Below are positions 1 through 7,566 of a DNA stretch of 13,617 nucleotides, in pieces. The stretch is from assembly GCA_030595845.1 (NCBI GenBank), contig JAUVCL010000044.1, forward strand, positions 1-13,617. Reading direction: 5' to 3'. Made by a program: the position numbers and the translations under genes. Within the stretch, counting starts at the first letter, position 1; every line of letters starts with the position of its first letter. Below the pieces are notes generated by a model, which was not told where the DNA came from, did no database searches, and saw only the letters and a program-made list of their open reading frames with translations. This DNA is from Campylobacterota bacterium. Lineage in GTDB: Bacteria > Campylobacterota > Campylobacteria > Campylobacterales > Sulfurovaceae.

Positions 1-160
1 TAAACCATTTTTATCATGAGCATAGAGAGCTTCTAGAATACCTAATTCTCTCATAGATCTGGCTACTTGAAATATAATAGGTGCAAAGGCAATCTTTTGT
101 GCCGCATACTGTGCATCTAAGGCTGTTTTTGTGTCATTTTCTTTAAAAAAGTTAGGCATT
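1..160 (-). CDS. SAM-dependent methyltransferase, N-terminal fragment (cut by window edge)
   Basis: The gene reads leftwards from an ATG at 160-158 and stays open for 53 codons to the window edge. The visible part is mostly helical (AAQKIAFAPIIFQVARSMRE, then LGILEAL). This resembles the N-terminal dimerisation/helical domain of small-molecule O-methyltransferases, where an 'LGIxEAL' segment precedes the SAM-binding Rossmann domain. The SAM-binding motifs lie outside the window, so the family call rests on this N-terminus and on context. It is divergent from the pigment operon that starts near 373. APE and flexirubin clusters commonly carry such a methyltransferase, which would methylate the aryl head group (inference). 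The ribosome site is weak (GAGAAAA next to the ATG). It could be the first gene of a second, leftward operon holding the missing ketosynthase and ACP genes. Confidence 0.7.
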
Positions 161-183
161 TTTTCTCATTATTGTGGAGTACT

Positions 184-189
184 AATATA
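184..189 (-). promoter_or_regulatory. candidate -10 box for the leftward methyltransferase gene
   Basis: Read on the minus strand, TATATT lies 24 bases before the methyltransferase ATG, which would give a short leader of under 20 nt. No clear -35 box is seen. Campylobacterota sigma-70 promoters often lack a conserved -35 element, so its absence is not disqualifying. This is a call from pattern only; AT-rich DNA gives many such matches. Confidence 0.3.
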
Positions 190-261
190 GGATGTATTAA
201 TTGTATTGTAGTTTTAGTTAGCTTTCGATAAAATATGCTCTAGAGAAGATTGACATTCTTT

Positions 262-270
262 TGCTATAAT
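262..270 (+). promoter_or_regulatory. candidate extended -10 promoter of the pigment operon
   Basis: TGC-TATAAT (TG at 262-263, perfect TATAAT at 265-270) is the best promoter-like element in the 212-base divergent gap between the methyltransferase and the dehydratase. Transcription from about 277 would leave a leader of roughly 95 nt before the TTG at 373, holding two very short ORFs (320-352 and 356-376). A second weaker candidate, TATAGT, sits at 294-299. Apart from these elements and the leftward -10, I see nothing else in the gap 161-372. Confidence 0.45.
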
Positions 271-372
271 CGTTACTAATGTATATGTAATAATATAGTA
301 AGTTGAATTGTCATATGGCATGAGAGAACTGGGGAGTTTTGTAATATCTTAAAGCATGATTTATATACCATT

Positions 373-660
373 TTGAAAGATGATTGTGAAGCAGTGATAC
401 TCAAGCTTTCAAATGAAAAACATCCTATATTCATGGCACATTTCCCAGAGTATCCTATATTACCAGGTTTTACACTTATCGATATATTGGCAGACGTTTT
501 AAATGATGAAGTGGTAAACATTAAGTATGCTAAGTTTATCGCACATATCTTTCCTGAAGATATATTGGAATGTAAGATAAAAAAGAGTGATAAAAAAAGA
601 GTAATTAAAGTGTTTAAAAATAATGAAAAAGTTAGTGAGATACGTTATGAAACAAAATGA
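373..660 (+). CDS. hotdog-fold 3-hydroxyacyl-ACP dehydratase-like protein (FabZ/ApeI-like)
   Basis: A 95-residue hotdog protein, probably removing water from 3-hydroxyacyl-ACP intermediates during polyene extension. The diagnostic element is HFPEYPILPG at residues 23-32, the FabA/FabZ catalytic loop. His23 is the catalytic histidine. Asp37, fourteen residues later, occupies the catalytic acid position (Glu in FabZ, Asp in FabA and in APE dehydratases as I recall them). The start is uncertain. No ATG or GTG is in frame; TTG at 373 is the only conventional start, and it lacks a good ribosome site. In-frame codons upstream (stop at 304-306) encode HDLYTILK just before the TTG, which resembles the N-terminus of this family, so the real protein may begin earlier from an unusual start. 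The 3' end overlaps the glycosyltransferase gene. As first gene of the operon it fits an APE-type pathway; a catalytic role is inferred from conserved residues. Confidence 0.8.
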   Translation: MKDDCEAVILKLSNEKHPIFMAHFPEYPILPGFTLIDILADVLNDEVVNIKYAKFIAHIFPEDILECKIKKSDKKRVIKVFKNNEKVSEIRYETK

Positions 661-1372
661 AATAATTATTATCGTACCTACATACAATAATCCAAATACC
701 ATTAAAGAAGTAGCAGTTGATGTACTAGCACATGGCTATAAGGTGATGATAGTGGATGATGGTTCGGATAAAGTCATAGAAGAACTTTTTACTGATCAAG
801 AGAAACAGAAGATACTTTTTGTAAGACATGAGAGTAACCAAGGTAAAGGCGCAGCAATTATCTCAGGTGCATTAAGAGCAAAAGAATTGGGTTATAAACA
901 CGTTTTAAGCATTGATGGCGATGGTCAGCACTTGGCATCTCAGGCATATCTTTTGGTAGATGAGTGTAGCATTGAGAGTGATGAAATCATCATAGGTGCA
1001 AGAAATTTTAATCTTGATAATGTGCCTAAACCTGCAAAGTTTGGTCGATGGTTTTCAAATCTATGGGCTTGTTGGGATACGGGATATGAAATAACTGATT
1101 CACTGTCAGGGTATAGAATTTATCCTGTATCTATAGTAGATCTTCCTATTAAGACACAAAGATTTGATTGGGAGATGGAAGTACTTGTAAGACATGCAGA
1201 CGCAGGTAAAAAGATAAAAGAAGTAGAGATAGAATGTTATTATCCTTTAGCAGAAGACAGGGTCAGTCACTTTAGAAATTTTGAAGATACGATGACCATT
1301 GTTTGGGTGCATCTTCAGATTTTACCATTTAAGGTACCTGGTATGATACGTAATGCTCTTTTTAAAAAGTGA
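647..1372 (+). CDS. family 2 glycosyltransferase (pigment cluster)
   Basis: A 241-residue GT-A fold glycosyltransferase with the layout of dolichyl-phosphate-mannose synthase-like enzymes. The nucleotide-binding start is IIVPTYNN (about 7-14), followed by MIVDDGS (34-40), NQGKGAAI (64-71), and the metal/sugar-nucleotide motif DGDGQH at 90-95 (Asp90 and Asp92 form the DxD). DSLSGYR (151-157) and RFDWEMEV (172-179) form the acceptor side. There is no clear membrane helix, so it is probably cytoplasmic or membrane-associated. ATG 647 is chosen over the in-frame ATG 623 because GTGAG lies 7 bases before it and the overlap with the dehydratase gene is shorter (14 instead of 38 bases). The acyltransferase gene follows 3 bases after the stop. 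Glycosyltransferase plus LPLAT pairs are a hallmark of APE clusters; the likely role is building the anchor to which the polyene acid is attached (inference). Confidence 0.85.
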   Translation: MKQNEIIIIVPTYNNPNTIKEVAVDVLAHGYKVMIVDDGSDKVIEELFTDQEKQKILFVRHESNQGKGAAIISGALRAKELGYKHVLSIDGDGQHLASQAYLLVDECSIESDEIIIGARNFNLDNVPKPAKFGRWFSNLWACWDTGYEITDSLSGYRIYPVSIVDLPIKTQRFDWEMEVLVRHADAGKKIKEVEIECYYPLAEDRVSHFRNFEDTMTIVWVHLQILPFKVPGMIRNALFKK

Positions 1373-1375
1373 TTC

Positions 1376-2239
1376 TTGGTGACTGAGAGAACCCAAAGAG
1401 GTAGTGGTTGGAGTATCAACTTGGCTTTAAATATTTATCGTTTCTTGGGCTATAAGTTCTTGTACTATTTTATGTACCCCGTGACTTTTTTTTATTTTTT
1501 AGTGGCTAAAAATGCAAAAGTTGGGTTACGTGCCTATTATCAGCATTTAAATATAGAGTTTACAAATAAGGTTTATTTTAATCACTTACGATTATTTGCA
1601 GTTTGTCTAGTAGATAGATTTATTTCTAAAATAGATCCAGAACATTATCGTTTTAGCTATGAAAATAGAGAAGTTCCCGTGAAGATGCTTGAATCGGGAG
1701 CTATTTTACTCTATTCTCATTTCGGTGGCTGGGCTGCTTCTTCAAATAGTGCAAAGGTAAACAATAAAATAAATATTGTGATGAAAGAATCAATGCTTGA
1801 GGACATTAAAAAGCTAGAGGATAGGATAGATGCTGAGTCTAATCTCAATGTTATAGATTTAGACAAAGGTACACTTGCCGTGTCTATAGAGATTGCTAAT
1901 GCTTTGCTAAACGATGAAGTTGTAGCTATTATGGCAGATAGAGCATCCAATGAAAAAGCTGAATTGGTAATGCCATTCTTAGGTGAGAAAGCAAAATTTA
2001 ATAAAAATCCATTTCAAGTTGCCTATAAGGTTGATAAACCTATTTTGGTATATTTTATTATATGGGTTGGTATACAGCACTATAAAGTAGAATACATGAG
2101 AATAGATATGGATAAGACTAAAAATGAAGAGAAGGCTATAGCCACGGCCATGACAATATATGTAGATAAACTCGAAGATATTGTAAGTGCATATCCCAAC
2201 CAGTGGTTTAATTTATATGATTTTTGGGAGAAAAAATGA
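1376..2239 (+). CDS. LPLAT-superfamily acyltransferase (LpxL/HtrB-like)
   Basis: A predicted 287-residue membrane-associated acyltransferase of the lysophospholipid/lipid A acyltransferase superfamily, likely attaching an acyl or polyenoyl chain to a glycolipid acceptor at the inner membrane. A hydrophobic N-terminal region (about 24-44) precedes the catalytic block: LYSHFGGWAAS with His115, then VVAIMADRASNEK and MPFLGEKAKF, typical of the LpxL-type fold. The usual HX4(D/E) dyad is altered: the fifth residue after His115 is Ala120, not acidic. The start is TTG 1376 or GTG 1379, both directly after the glycosyltransferase stop. The residues ERxxRGSGWS at the N-terminus look like family members, so the start is near right. 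The stop overlaps the lyase ATG (ATGA), so the two genes are translationally coupled. The family is clear; the substrate is inferred from context. Confidence 0.83.
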   Translation: MVTERTQRGSGWSINLALNIYRFLGYKFLYYFMYPVTFFYFLVAKNAKVGLRAYYQHLNIEFTNKVYFNHLRLFAVCLVDRFISKIDPEHYRFSYENREVPVKMLESGAILLYSHFGGWAASSNSAKVNNKINIVMKESMLEDIKKLEDRIDAESNLNVIDLDKGTLAVSIEIANALLNDEVVAIMADRASNEKAELVMPFLGEKAKFNKNPFQVAYKVDKPILVYFIIWVGIQHYKVEYMRIDMDKTKNEEKAIATAMTIYVDKLEDIVSAYPNQWFNLYDFWEKK

Positions 2240-3753
2240 CTTTATACGTAGACAAAAGAACAATAAGTCTTGAAGAGATTAGAGAAGTGAAAAATATGGA
2301 AATATCAAGAGACCAAGAGTTTCTTGATGACATAGAAAAGGCACATGTATTTTTAATGCAACAGATAAAAGAGAAGCCCATATACGGTATCACAACAGGT
2401 TATGGGGCAAGTGGGAAAAACTATGTTTCTTATGAAGATAGTAAGAGATTACAGAAAAATCTTTTCCGTTTTCATGGCTGTGGTGTAGGCAAAAATTTAA
2501 CTAAAAAAGTGTGTCGTTACGCTGTTATTATGCGTACGATTTCACTAAGTAAAGGGCGTTCTGCCGTGAGTATAAACCTTTTACATAGACTAGAACTGCT
2601 CATAGAAAAAGATATTATCCCAGTCATTCCTTCACAAGGTTCGGTAGGTGCAAGTGGAGATTTGACACCATTGTCATATATTGCAGCTGTCATCGCAGGA
2701 GAGCGTGAAGTGTATTATGGTGGAGCGATACGAGAGGTAAATGAAGTTTATACTGAGCTGGGGATAGAACCTTACGAGTTTAAACCAAAAGAGGCACTTG
2801 CCATCATGAATGGTACTACGATTATGTCTGCTATCGCTTTAGATGCGATGGAGGAATTTGAAGTTATTTTGGATTCTATGGAGTCGTATGTTGCTGGGAT
2901 GTTTGAAGTGTTGTTAGGAGATGATACACCAGTATCTGATTTTGTACATGACTCTAAACCTTTTAGCGGACAAATTACAGCAGCAAAAAATATACAAAAT
3001 AAAATAAAAGGTTCTAAACTTACACACGGAAGAGATGATAGGTACACAAAGTTTTTTGAAGATAATGACCTAAATATACAAGACAATTATTCTATGCGCT
3101 GTGCACCACAGGTTTTAGGTGTGATACGAGATAACTTGTCGATTTCTAAGAATTGGGTGGAAACAGAGATAAACTCTGTGAATGATAATCCTCTTATCGA
3201 TGGCGTAAATGGAAAAATATATACTTCTGGTAATTTTTATGGTGGATATGTAGCACATGCTATGGATACATTGAAAATATGTGCAGCGAACCTTGCTGAT
3301 TTATTAGATAAAGAGTTTGCCTTGCTTGTAGACCATAAGTTTAACAGAGGCTTGGGCGAGAACTTAAAGTTAGCTCCTGAGTCTTATTATCATGGGTTTA
3401 AAGCGATGCAAATTACGCTTTCATCTTTAAGTGCTGATGTCATTAAAAATACAACAGCAGCATCTATCCACTCTAGACCAACAGAATCACTCAATCAAGA
3501 TAAAGTGTCTATGGGAACTACTGCAGCAAATGATTTTTCTAAGATGATGCCCGATTTGCACAACATGCTCTCTATCGCATTTATCGGTATGGCACAAGCT
3601 GTAGACATACGAGGTGATGAAAAAGTTTCCCCACACCTTAAAAATATATTTTCTGAAGTGCGTACAAAAGTAAAACCCTTAATAGAAGACAGAAGAATGG
3701 ATAGAGATATTGGGCAAGTGAAATCACTATTAATAGATGGGAAATTTCGATAA
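2236..3753 (+). CDS. MIO-dependent aromatic amino acid ammonia lyase (HAL/TAL/PAL family)
   Basis: A 505-residue lyase that removes ammonia from an aromatic amino acid to give an arylacrylate. ATG 2236 is chosen over the in-frame TTG 2224 because GGGAG sits just before it and it overlaps the preceding stop as ATGA. Ala139-Ser140-Gly141 in GSVGASGDLTPLS form the self-made MIO cofactor. Other active-site positions are intact: Tyr50 in YGITTGYG, Asn192 in NGTT, Tyr285 and Arg288 in YSMRC, Phe334 in GNFY. The substrate-selectivity pair in QKNLFRFHGCG is Phe79-His80. From memory, His-Leu marks Rhodobacter-type tyrosine lyases, Phe-Leu plant PAL and Ser-His histidine lyases, so this pair is unusual. 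The late motif is NQDKVSMG, nearer to PAL/TAL than to the NQED of histidine lyases. No hut genes are nearby, so a role in making a coumarate- or cinnamate-like polyene starter is inferred; the exact substrate is open. Confidence 0.88.
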   Translation: MTLYVDKRTISLEEIREVKNMEISRDQEFLDDIEKAHVFLMQQIKEKPIYGITTGYGASGKNYVSYEDSKRLQKNLFRFHGCGVGKNLTKKVCRYAVIMRTISLSKGRSAVSINLLHRLELLIEKDIIPVIPSQGSVGASGDLTPLSYIAAVIAGEREVYYGGAIREVNEVYTELGIEPYEFKPKEALAIMNGTTIMSAIALDAMEEFEVILDSMESYVAGMFEVLLGDDTPVSDFVHDSKPFSGQITAAKNIQNKIKGSKLTHGRDDRYTKFFEDNDLNIQDNYSMRCAPQVLGVIRDNLSISKNWVETEINSVNDNPLIDGVNGKIYTSGNFYGGYVAHAMDTLKICAANLADLLDKEFALLVDHKFNRGLGENLKLAPESYYHGFKAMQITLSSLSADVIKNTTAASIHSRPTESLNQDKVSMGTTAANDFSKMMPDLHNMLSIAFIGMAQAVDIRGDEKVSPHLKNIFSEVRTKVKPLIEDRRMDRDIGQVKSLLIDGKFR

Positions 3754-3754
3754 T

Positions 3755-4456
3755 ATGAATCAAAAAAAAGTTTTAGTAACGGGAGCTACTGGTTCTATAG
3801 GGAAAGCGATTGTCGAAGAGTTTGCTAAGCATGGATATTTTGTATATATTCACTACCATAGTAGTAAACCTAAAGCAGAGGCATTGCTTCAGAGCATAGA
3901 TTCGGGCGAAATCATCGGGTTCAATATGAATCATAAAGAAGAGATAGTACAAGCTTTAGAAAATATAGAAGTGGATGTATTGGTGAATAATGCAGGCATT
4001 ACTAGAGACAGCCTTTTCTTCTTTATGGAAGATGAAGCATGGGAAGATGTTATAGATACCAATCTTAATGCACCTTTTTATATCACAAAGTTAATTGCCA
4101 AAAAGATGATACGAAATAAAAGTGGATCCATAGTCAACGTGGCTTCTATTTCAGGTGTGTGTGGTAATGCAGGACAGGCAAACTATGCTGCATCAAAAGG
4201 CGGGATCATCGCACTTACCAAGACACTGGCTATAGAATTGGGGCGTTATAACATACGTGTAAATGCATTGGCTCCAGGAATCATAGAATCAGATATGATA
4301 GAGAATATTCCTCAAAAAGATGTACTAAAGAAGAGCATCCCGCTTCAACGTTTTGGACGTGCTGAAGAAGTAGCAAAATGTGCTTACTTCATAGGGCATG
4401 AGGCAACATATGTGAGCGGTGAGGTACTCAATATCTCTGGAGCCATGGTAAGATAA
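3755..4456 (+). CDS. FabG-like 3-oxoacyl-ACP reductase (SDR family)
   Basis: A 233-residue classical short-chain dehydrogenase/reductase, predicted to reduce 3-oxoacyl-ACP intermediates with NADPH during polyene chain building. The cofactor loop is TGATGSIG (9-16) and VLVNNAG lies at 75-81. The catalytic residues are all present: Asn103, Ser131 (NVASISG), Tyr144 and Lys148 (YAASK). The C-terminal VSGEVLNISGAM matches FabG proteins. The ATG at 3755, one base after the lyase stop, is preferred over ATG 3737, which would overlap the lyase; a GATGGGA stretch upstream may serve as a distant ribosome site. APE pathways use a dedicated FabG-type ketoreductase distinct from the fatty acid one, and the position inside the operon supports that here. 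General fatty-acid FabG is unlikely because no fab genes surround it. Confidence 0.88.
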   Translation: MNQKKVLVTGATGSIGKAIVEEFAKHGYFVYIHYHSSKPKAEALLQSIDSGEIIGFNMNHKEEIVQALENIEVDVLVNNAGITRDSLFFFMEDEAWEDVIDTNLNAPFYITKLIAKKMIRNKSGSIVNVASISGVCGNAGQANYAASKGGIIALTKTLAIELGRYNIRVNALAPGIIESDMIENIPQKDVLKKSIPLQRFGRAEEVAKCAYFIGHEATYVSGEVLNISGAMVR

Positions 4457-4462
4457 ACATAG

Positions 4463-5002
4463 ATGAATTTCATATTTTCACTTCTTTATGCACCGTTTGT
4501 TTTTATATTGCTTCGTTACTTTGATGTCAAAATCATCTCTATTATTATTTTTCTCATTAGCTTAATATGGTTATTGTTACTTAAAAATAAAAGAGATATG
4601 GCTACACTCTTTCCACTGTTCTATCTAGCTATAGCACTCTTCGCTTTTTTTTCAGATACATTTTTAGTATTAAAAACAATCCCCTTATTTATAGCGATAT
4701 TTTATGCACTTTTCATTCTTCTGTCCTATTTTCAAAAGAAATCCTACATTATGTATTTTGCCCAAAAAATATCTAAGTCACCTATAGGTAAAAAAGAGAA
4801 AGAATATATTCATCAATCTACCCTTTTTTGGTTTGCAATCAGCATCATTAATGTATTGGTGCATCTCTTTTTTTACGTAGAGGTAAACCTTGAATTTTGG
4901 ATATACTACAGTTCTTTCGGTTGGTATATATTGTTTGGGCTAGCAGGTGGCATACAGTTTGTGCATAGACGTTATGTTTTTCTAAGGAGAGAAGATGTTT
5001 AG
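4463..5002 (+). CDS. polytopic membrane protein, APE-cluster associated (possibly COG4648-type)
   Basis: A 179-residue, strongly hydrophobic protein with about six predicted membrane segments (roughly 2-16, 23-40, 48-66, 70-89, 118-140 and 145-163), separated by short charged loops such as KNKRD and SPIGKKEKEY, and ending in a basic tail RRYVFLRRE. There is no enzymatic motif. APE-type clusters usually hold a small inner-membrane protein of unknown function (COG4648) at the same position, between the reductase and LolA genes; I assign it mainly by size, topology and place. It starts 6 bases after the reductase stop with a weak ribosome site and overlaps the next gene by 8 bases. A helper role in transport or anchoring of the pigment is a guess. 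Confidence 0.6.
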   Translation: MNFIFSLLYAPFVFILLRYFDVKIISIIIFLISLIWLLLLKNKRDMATLFPLFYLAIALFAFFSDTFLVLKTIPLFIAIFYALFILLSYFQKKSYIMYFAQKISKSPIGKKEKEYIHQSTLFWFAISIINVLVHLFFYVEVNLEFWIYYSSFGWYILFGLAGGIQFVHRRYVFLRREDV

Positions 5003-5474
5003 GGCTTTTACTTTACTATGTTTGTTGACATATATAGCGTTCAGCAAGACTATATCTTTCTCTGAAGAGAAGTATTATGAAGCACTAGAAAGTACGTTTA
5101 ACAAAAAAGGTGAAATCCATTTTTTAAAAGATAAAATAGAGGTTAAATATGAGGGTGATGATACACTTTTAACCTACAGCGATGATATACTCATTACAAA
5201 AAAAGGTAAGAAAATAAAGAAGTTGGATCTCACAAAAAACCCTTCAGTGAAAATGTTTTTTGTACTTTTTGAAGCAATATATTTTGACAAAAAAGAAATA
5301 CTTAAAAGCTACTTCTCGATGCAGAAAAAAGGAAAAATTGTAGAGATGCTTCCACATAAAAACATTTCTCACTATATAGAAAATGTACAGTACAAAAAGA
5401 CTAATAATAAACTAGATTTTTTACAAATTAATTTAAGTAATAAAGATAGGATACGTCTTGAAGAAATTGAGTAG
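4995..5474 (+). CDS. LolA-like periplasmic carrier protein
   Basis: A 159-residue protein with a Sec-type signal peptide (hydrophobic FTLLCLLTYIAF, cleavage probably after Ser18) and a mature part of short alternating beta strands (GEIHFLKDKIEVKYEGDDTLLTY, ILITKKGKKIKKLDL), as in the LolA/LolB fold of outer-membrane lipoprotein carriers. Divergent LolA-like proteins are regular members of APE clusters and are thought to carry the lipidated pigment across the periplasm. There is no Cys after the signal, so it is soluble, not a lipoprotein. A strong ribosome site (AAGGAGAG) precedes the ATG, the start overlaps the preceding gene by 8 bases, and the stop overlaps the exporter gene by 17. It is not the housekeeping LolA, being divergent and inside this operon. 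Family call by fold pattern and context. Confidence 0.65.
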   Translation: MFRAFTLLCLLTYIAFSKTISFSEEKYYEALESTFNKKGEIHFLKDKIEVKYEGDDTLLTYSDDILITKKGKKIKKLDLTKNPSVKMFFVLFEAIYFDKKEILKSYFSMQKKGKIVEMLPHKNISHYIENVQYKKTNNKLDFLQINLSNKDRIRLEEIE

Positions 5475-7566
5475 CTACACAAACTTTTTCATTTTTATTA
5501 TTGCGTTTTTACTATTGGGCATTTTACAAAGTTATACCCATATATCAACATCACTCCTAGCGATACTTCCCCATGGTGAATCCAAAGAAATTATAAAAAA
5601 CTTTAATGAAACACAGAACGCCAAAACGTTGCTACTTTCTGTAAAAGGATTTGATGAAGATGCCTTGCAACGTATCAATCAATATGAAAAAGAACTTTCC
5701 GAAATCTTAGGAATTACACAGAAAGAAATGCAAGGCAATGCACACTTAACAAAGCACCAAGAAAAGTACAAATTATATACCGGTAAACTAGACAGTGAAA
5801 AATTATTTAATATAGATGCAAAGGAAGAGCTGAAAGCAATTTATATGCAGATGAAAACTTCTTTTGTACCTGTTCAGATAGATAAACTTGACCCATTTTC
5901 TCTTATGCAAAAAGATAATAGAAAAAACATTAAACTAAAAAATGGGCACTTAACCTTGGGTGAATATGGATACCTTAGTGTTTTCTCTTTGCAGAGTAAA
6001 AGTCTGGAAGAGCATAAAAAACTTTATAAGAAAATTGATAGTATTGTGGGTAAGAAAAAGAACGTAAAGGTATTTAGCCCACTTTTTTATTATGTAGAAA
6101 ACTCAGAAACTATACGTGCGGATGTCAATCGTATTATATACATGTCCATGGCTATTTTATTGGTGATGTATTTATTCTTATTGCGTAATATATCACTTTT
6201 ACTCAATACCATAAGCACCTTGGTTACATCTTCTATTATAGCACTGATAGTTCTGACACAGGTTTATAATGAAGTCTCTATCTTTGTATTGGTTTTTGGT
6301 ATCTCTATTAGTTCCATTGCTATAGACTATATGTTTCACCACTATATGCATGGCTACTATACTCAAGTTAGATCCTACAATAAAGAGGTGCTATTTGGTT
6401 TTCTCACAACCACAACAGCATTTTTCATTTTGAGTTTTACTTCTTTTCTCCTGATACAGCAAATAGCACTTTTTTCCATAATATCATTGTCTATTTCCTA
6501 TGTACACTTTGCATTTATATATCCACATATTGGGTTTAGGTTACATGTATCATCAGATGAAAAAAGATGGCAAAATCTACGCTTTATTAAACCTAAGGTA
6601 CTGGTTCTCTTTTCCTTACTAACGATACTATTTACTAGTTTTTGGATTGAGTTTGATTTTAATCTTAAAAACCTAGATGTTGACAATACAAAATTAAAAC
6701 AAACAGAAGCATTTTTTTATAAGCATATGGGAGAACAGAAAAATGTAAACTTTATGCTTAAGGCAAATAGTATAGATGCTTTGATTACCCATGCAAAAGA
6801 GATAGTCCAAAATACACCTACAGCAAAAGTGAGCTTGTCTTTATTAGTCAATAGTATATCATTTGATAAAAATAAAATCACTTTACTAAAACTGCAAGAA
6901 ATAAAGCAAAGTTTAGAAAATGAAGCAAATAAGCTTGGTTTTAAAAAAGAGTATTTTGCAAAGGCATATAAGCCTATGACCAGACTACCTAAATATACAA
7001 TGACTCAGATACAACACTATGGCATGGATATACTAAAAATAGGTGAATATTATATCACCTATGGCATGGTAGACAAATCAGATTATCAAGACATATTAAA
7101 GTATTCTTATGTAGAAGACTTAAGTTTAAAAGAACGTTTTGAAGTGTCTATGCAAAGTGCCATTACCGTCCTTTTTGTACTAGGAGTTTTAAGTAGTTTG
7201 GTTATCGTGGGTTTGATATACTTTTTTACCAAGAAAGCAATTTTTTATGCACTCACTTTTTTACTTTTTCCTGTGGCTGTTTTTACAATATATGCACTGT
7301 TTGTAACTATAAATATACTACATCTATTTATGATATTTATCATATTGGCTATAGGTATTGATTATGCGATTTATCTCTCACGAGAGAATGACAGCCAAAC
7401 CATACGAGCGATACATTATTCTCTTATTAGTACCTTTGCAGGCTTTGGTGTTTTGATTTTTTCAAATCTAAATGCATTACACTCAATGGGTATTGTGGCG
7501 ACAATGGGTATACTCTCTCTTATTGTTTTATTGTTATTTCTTAAAGGTGAAAATGATGTATCTTAG
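5458..7566 (+). CDS. MMPL/RND-superfamily exporter
   Basis: A 702-residue transporter with the RND two-fold repeat. One helix (10-28) is followed by a periplasmic domain (about 31-222) and a bundle of five helices (226-356). The second half repeats this: a helix (379-397), a periplasmic domain (about 398-565) and five helices (567-695). Both halves carry the acidic 'xIDY' signature in the fourth helix of the repeat (AIDY 288-291, GIDY 633-636), which in MmpL-type pumps is tied to proton coupling. The start is TTG 5458; AGGA lies seven bases before it and no ATG fits. It overlaps the LolA-like gene by 17 bases. From memory it is somewhat shorter than many cluster homologues. APE clusters nearly always contain one such exporter, probably extracting the lipid-linked polyene from the inner membrane and passing it to the LolA-like carrier (inference). 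Confidence 0.87.
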   Translation: MKKLSSYTNFFIFIIAFLLLGILQSYTHISTSLLAILPHGESKEIIKNFNETQNAKTLLLSVKGFDEDALQRINQYEKELSEILGITQKEMQGNAHLTKHQEKYKLYTGKLDSEKLFNIDAKEELKAIYMQMKTSFVPVQIDKLDPFSLMQKDNRKNIKLKNGHLTLGEYGYLSVFSLQSKSLEEHKKLYKKIDSIVGKKKNVKVFSPLFYYVENSETIRADVNRIIYMSMAILLVMYLFLLRNISLLLNTISTLVTSSIIALIVLTQVYNEVSIFVLVFGISISSIAIDYMFHHYMHGYYTQVRSYNKEVLFGFLTTTTAFFILSFTSFLLIQQIALFSIISLSISYVHFAFIYPHIGFRLHVSSDEKRWQNLRFIKPKVLVLFSLLTILFTSFWIEFDFNLKNLDVDNTKLKQTEAFFYKHMGEQKNVNFMLKANSIDALITHAKEIVQNTPTAKVSLSLLVNSISFDKNKITLLKLQEIKQSLENEANKLGFKKEYFAKAYKPMTRLPKYTMTQIQHYGMDILKIGEYYITYGMVDKSDYQDILKYSYVEDLSLKERFEVSMQSAITVLFVLGVLSSLVIVGLIYFFTKKAIFYALTFLLFPVAVFTIYALFVTINILHLFMIFIILAIGIDYAIYLSRENDSQTIRAIHYSLISTFAGFGVLIFSNLNALHSMGIVATMGILSLIVLLLFLKGENDVS

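Noticed and set aside
250..270. TTGACA (250-255) and TATAAT (265-270) as a consensus sigma-70 pair
   Set aside because: The spacer is only 9 bases, far from the usual 16-18, so they cannot work together; the TATAAT is instead kept as an extended -10.
320..352. Ten-codon ORF starting MRELG, the same five residues as residues 36-40 of the divergent methyltransferase
   Set aside because: The match stops after five residues and has synonymous differences; most likely coincidence rather than a duplicated remnant.
2772..3086. Antisense ORF of 104 codons
   Set aside because: Lies wholly inside the lyase gene with low-complexity Ser-rich composition and no ribosome site; a shadow of the coding strand.
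2236..3753. hutH, histidine degradation
   Set aside because: No hutU, hutI or hutG nearby, the selectivity residues are not Ser-His, and the gene sits inside a polyene-type operon.
7472..7552. Longer N-terminus for the ligase (from ATG 7472)
   Set aside because: The extension is the exporter's last helix read in another frame; AAAGGTGA before the double ATG at 7553/7556 marks the real start.
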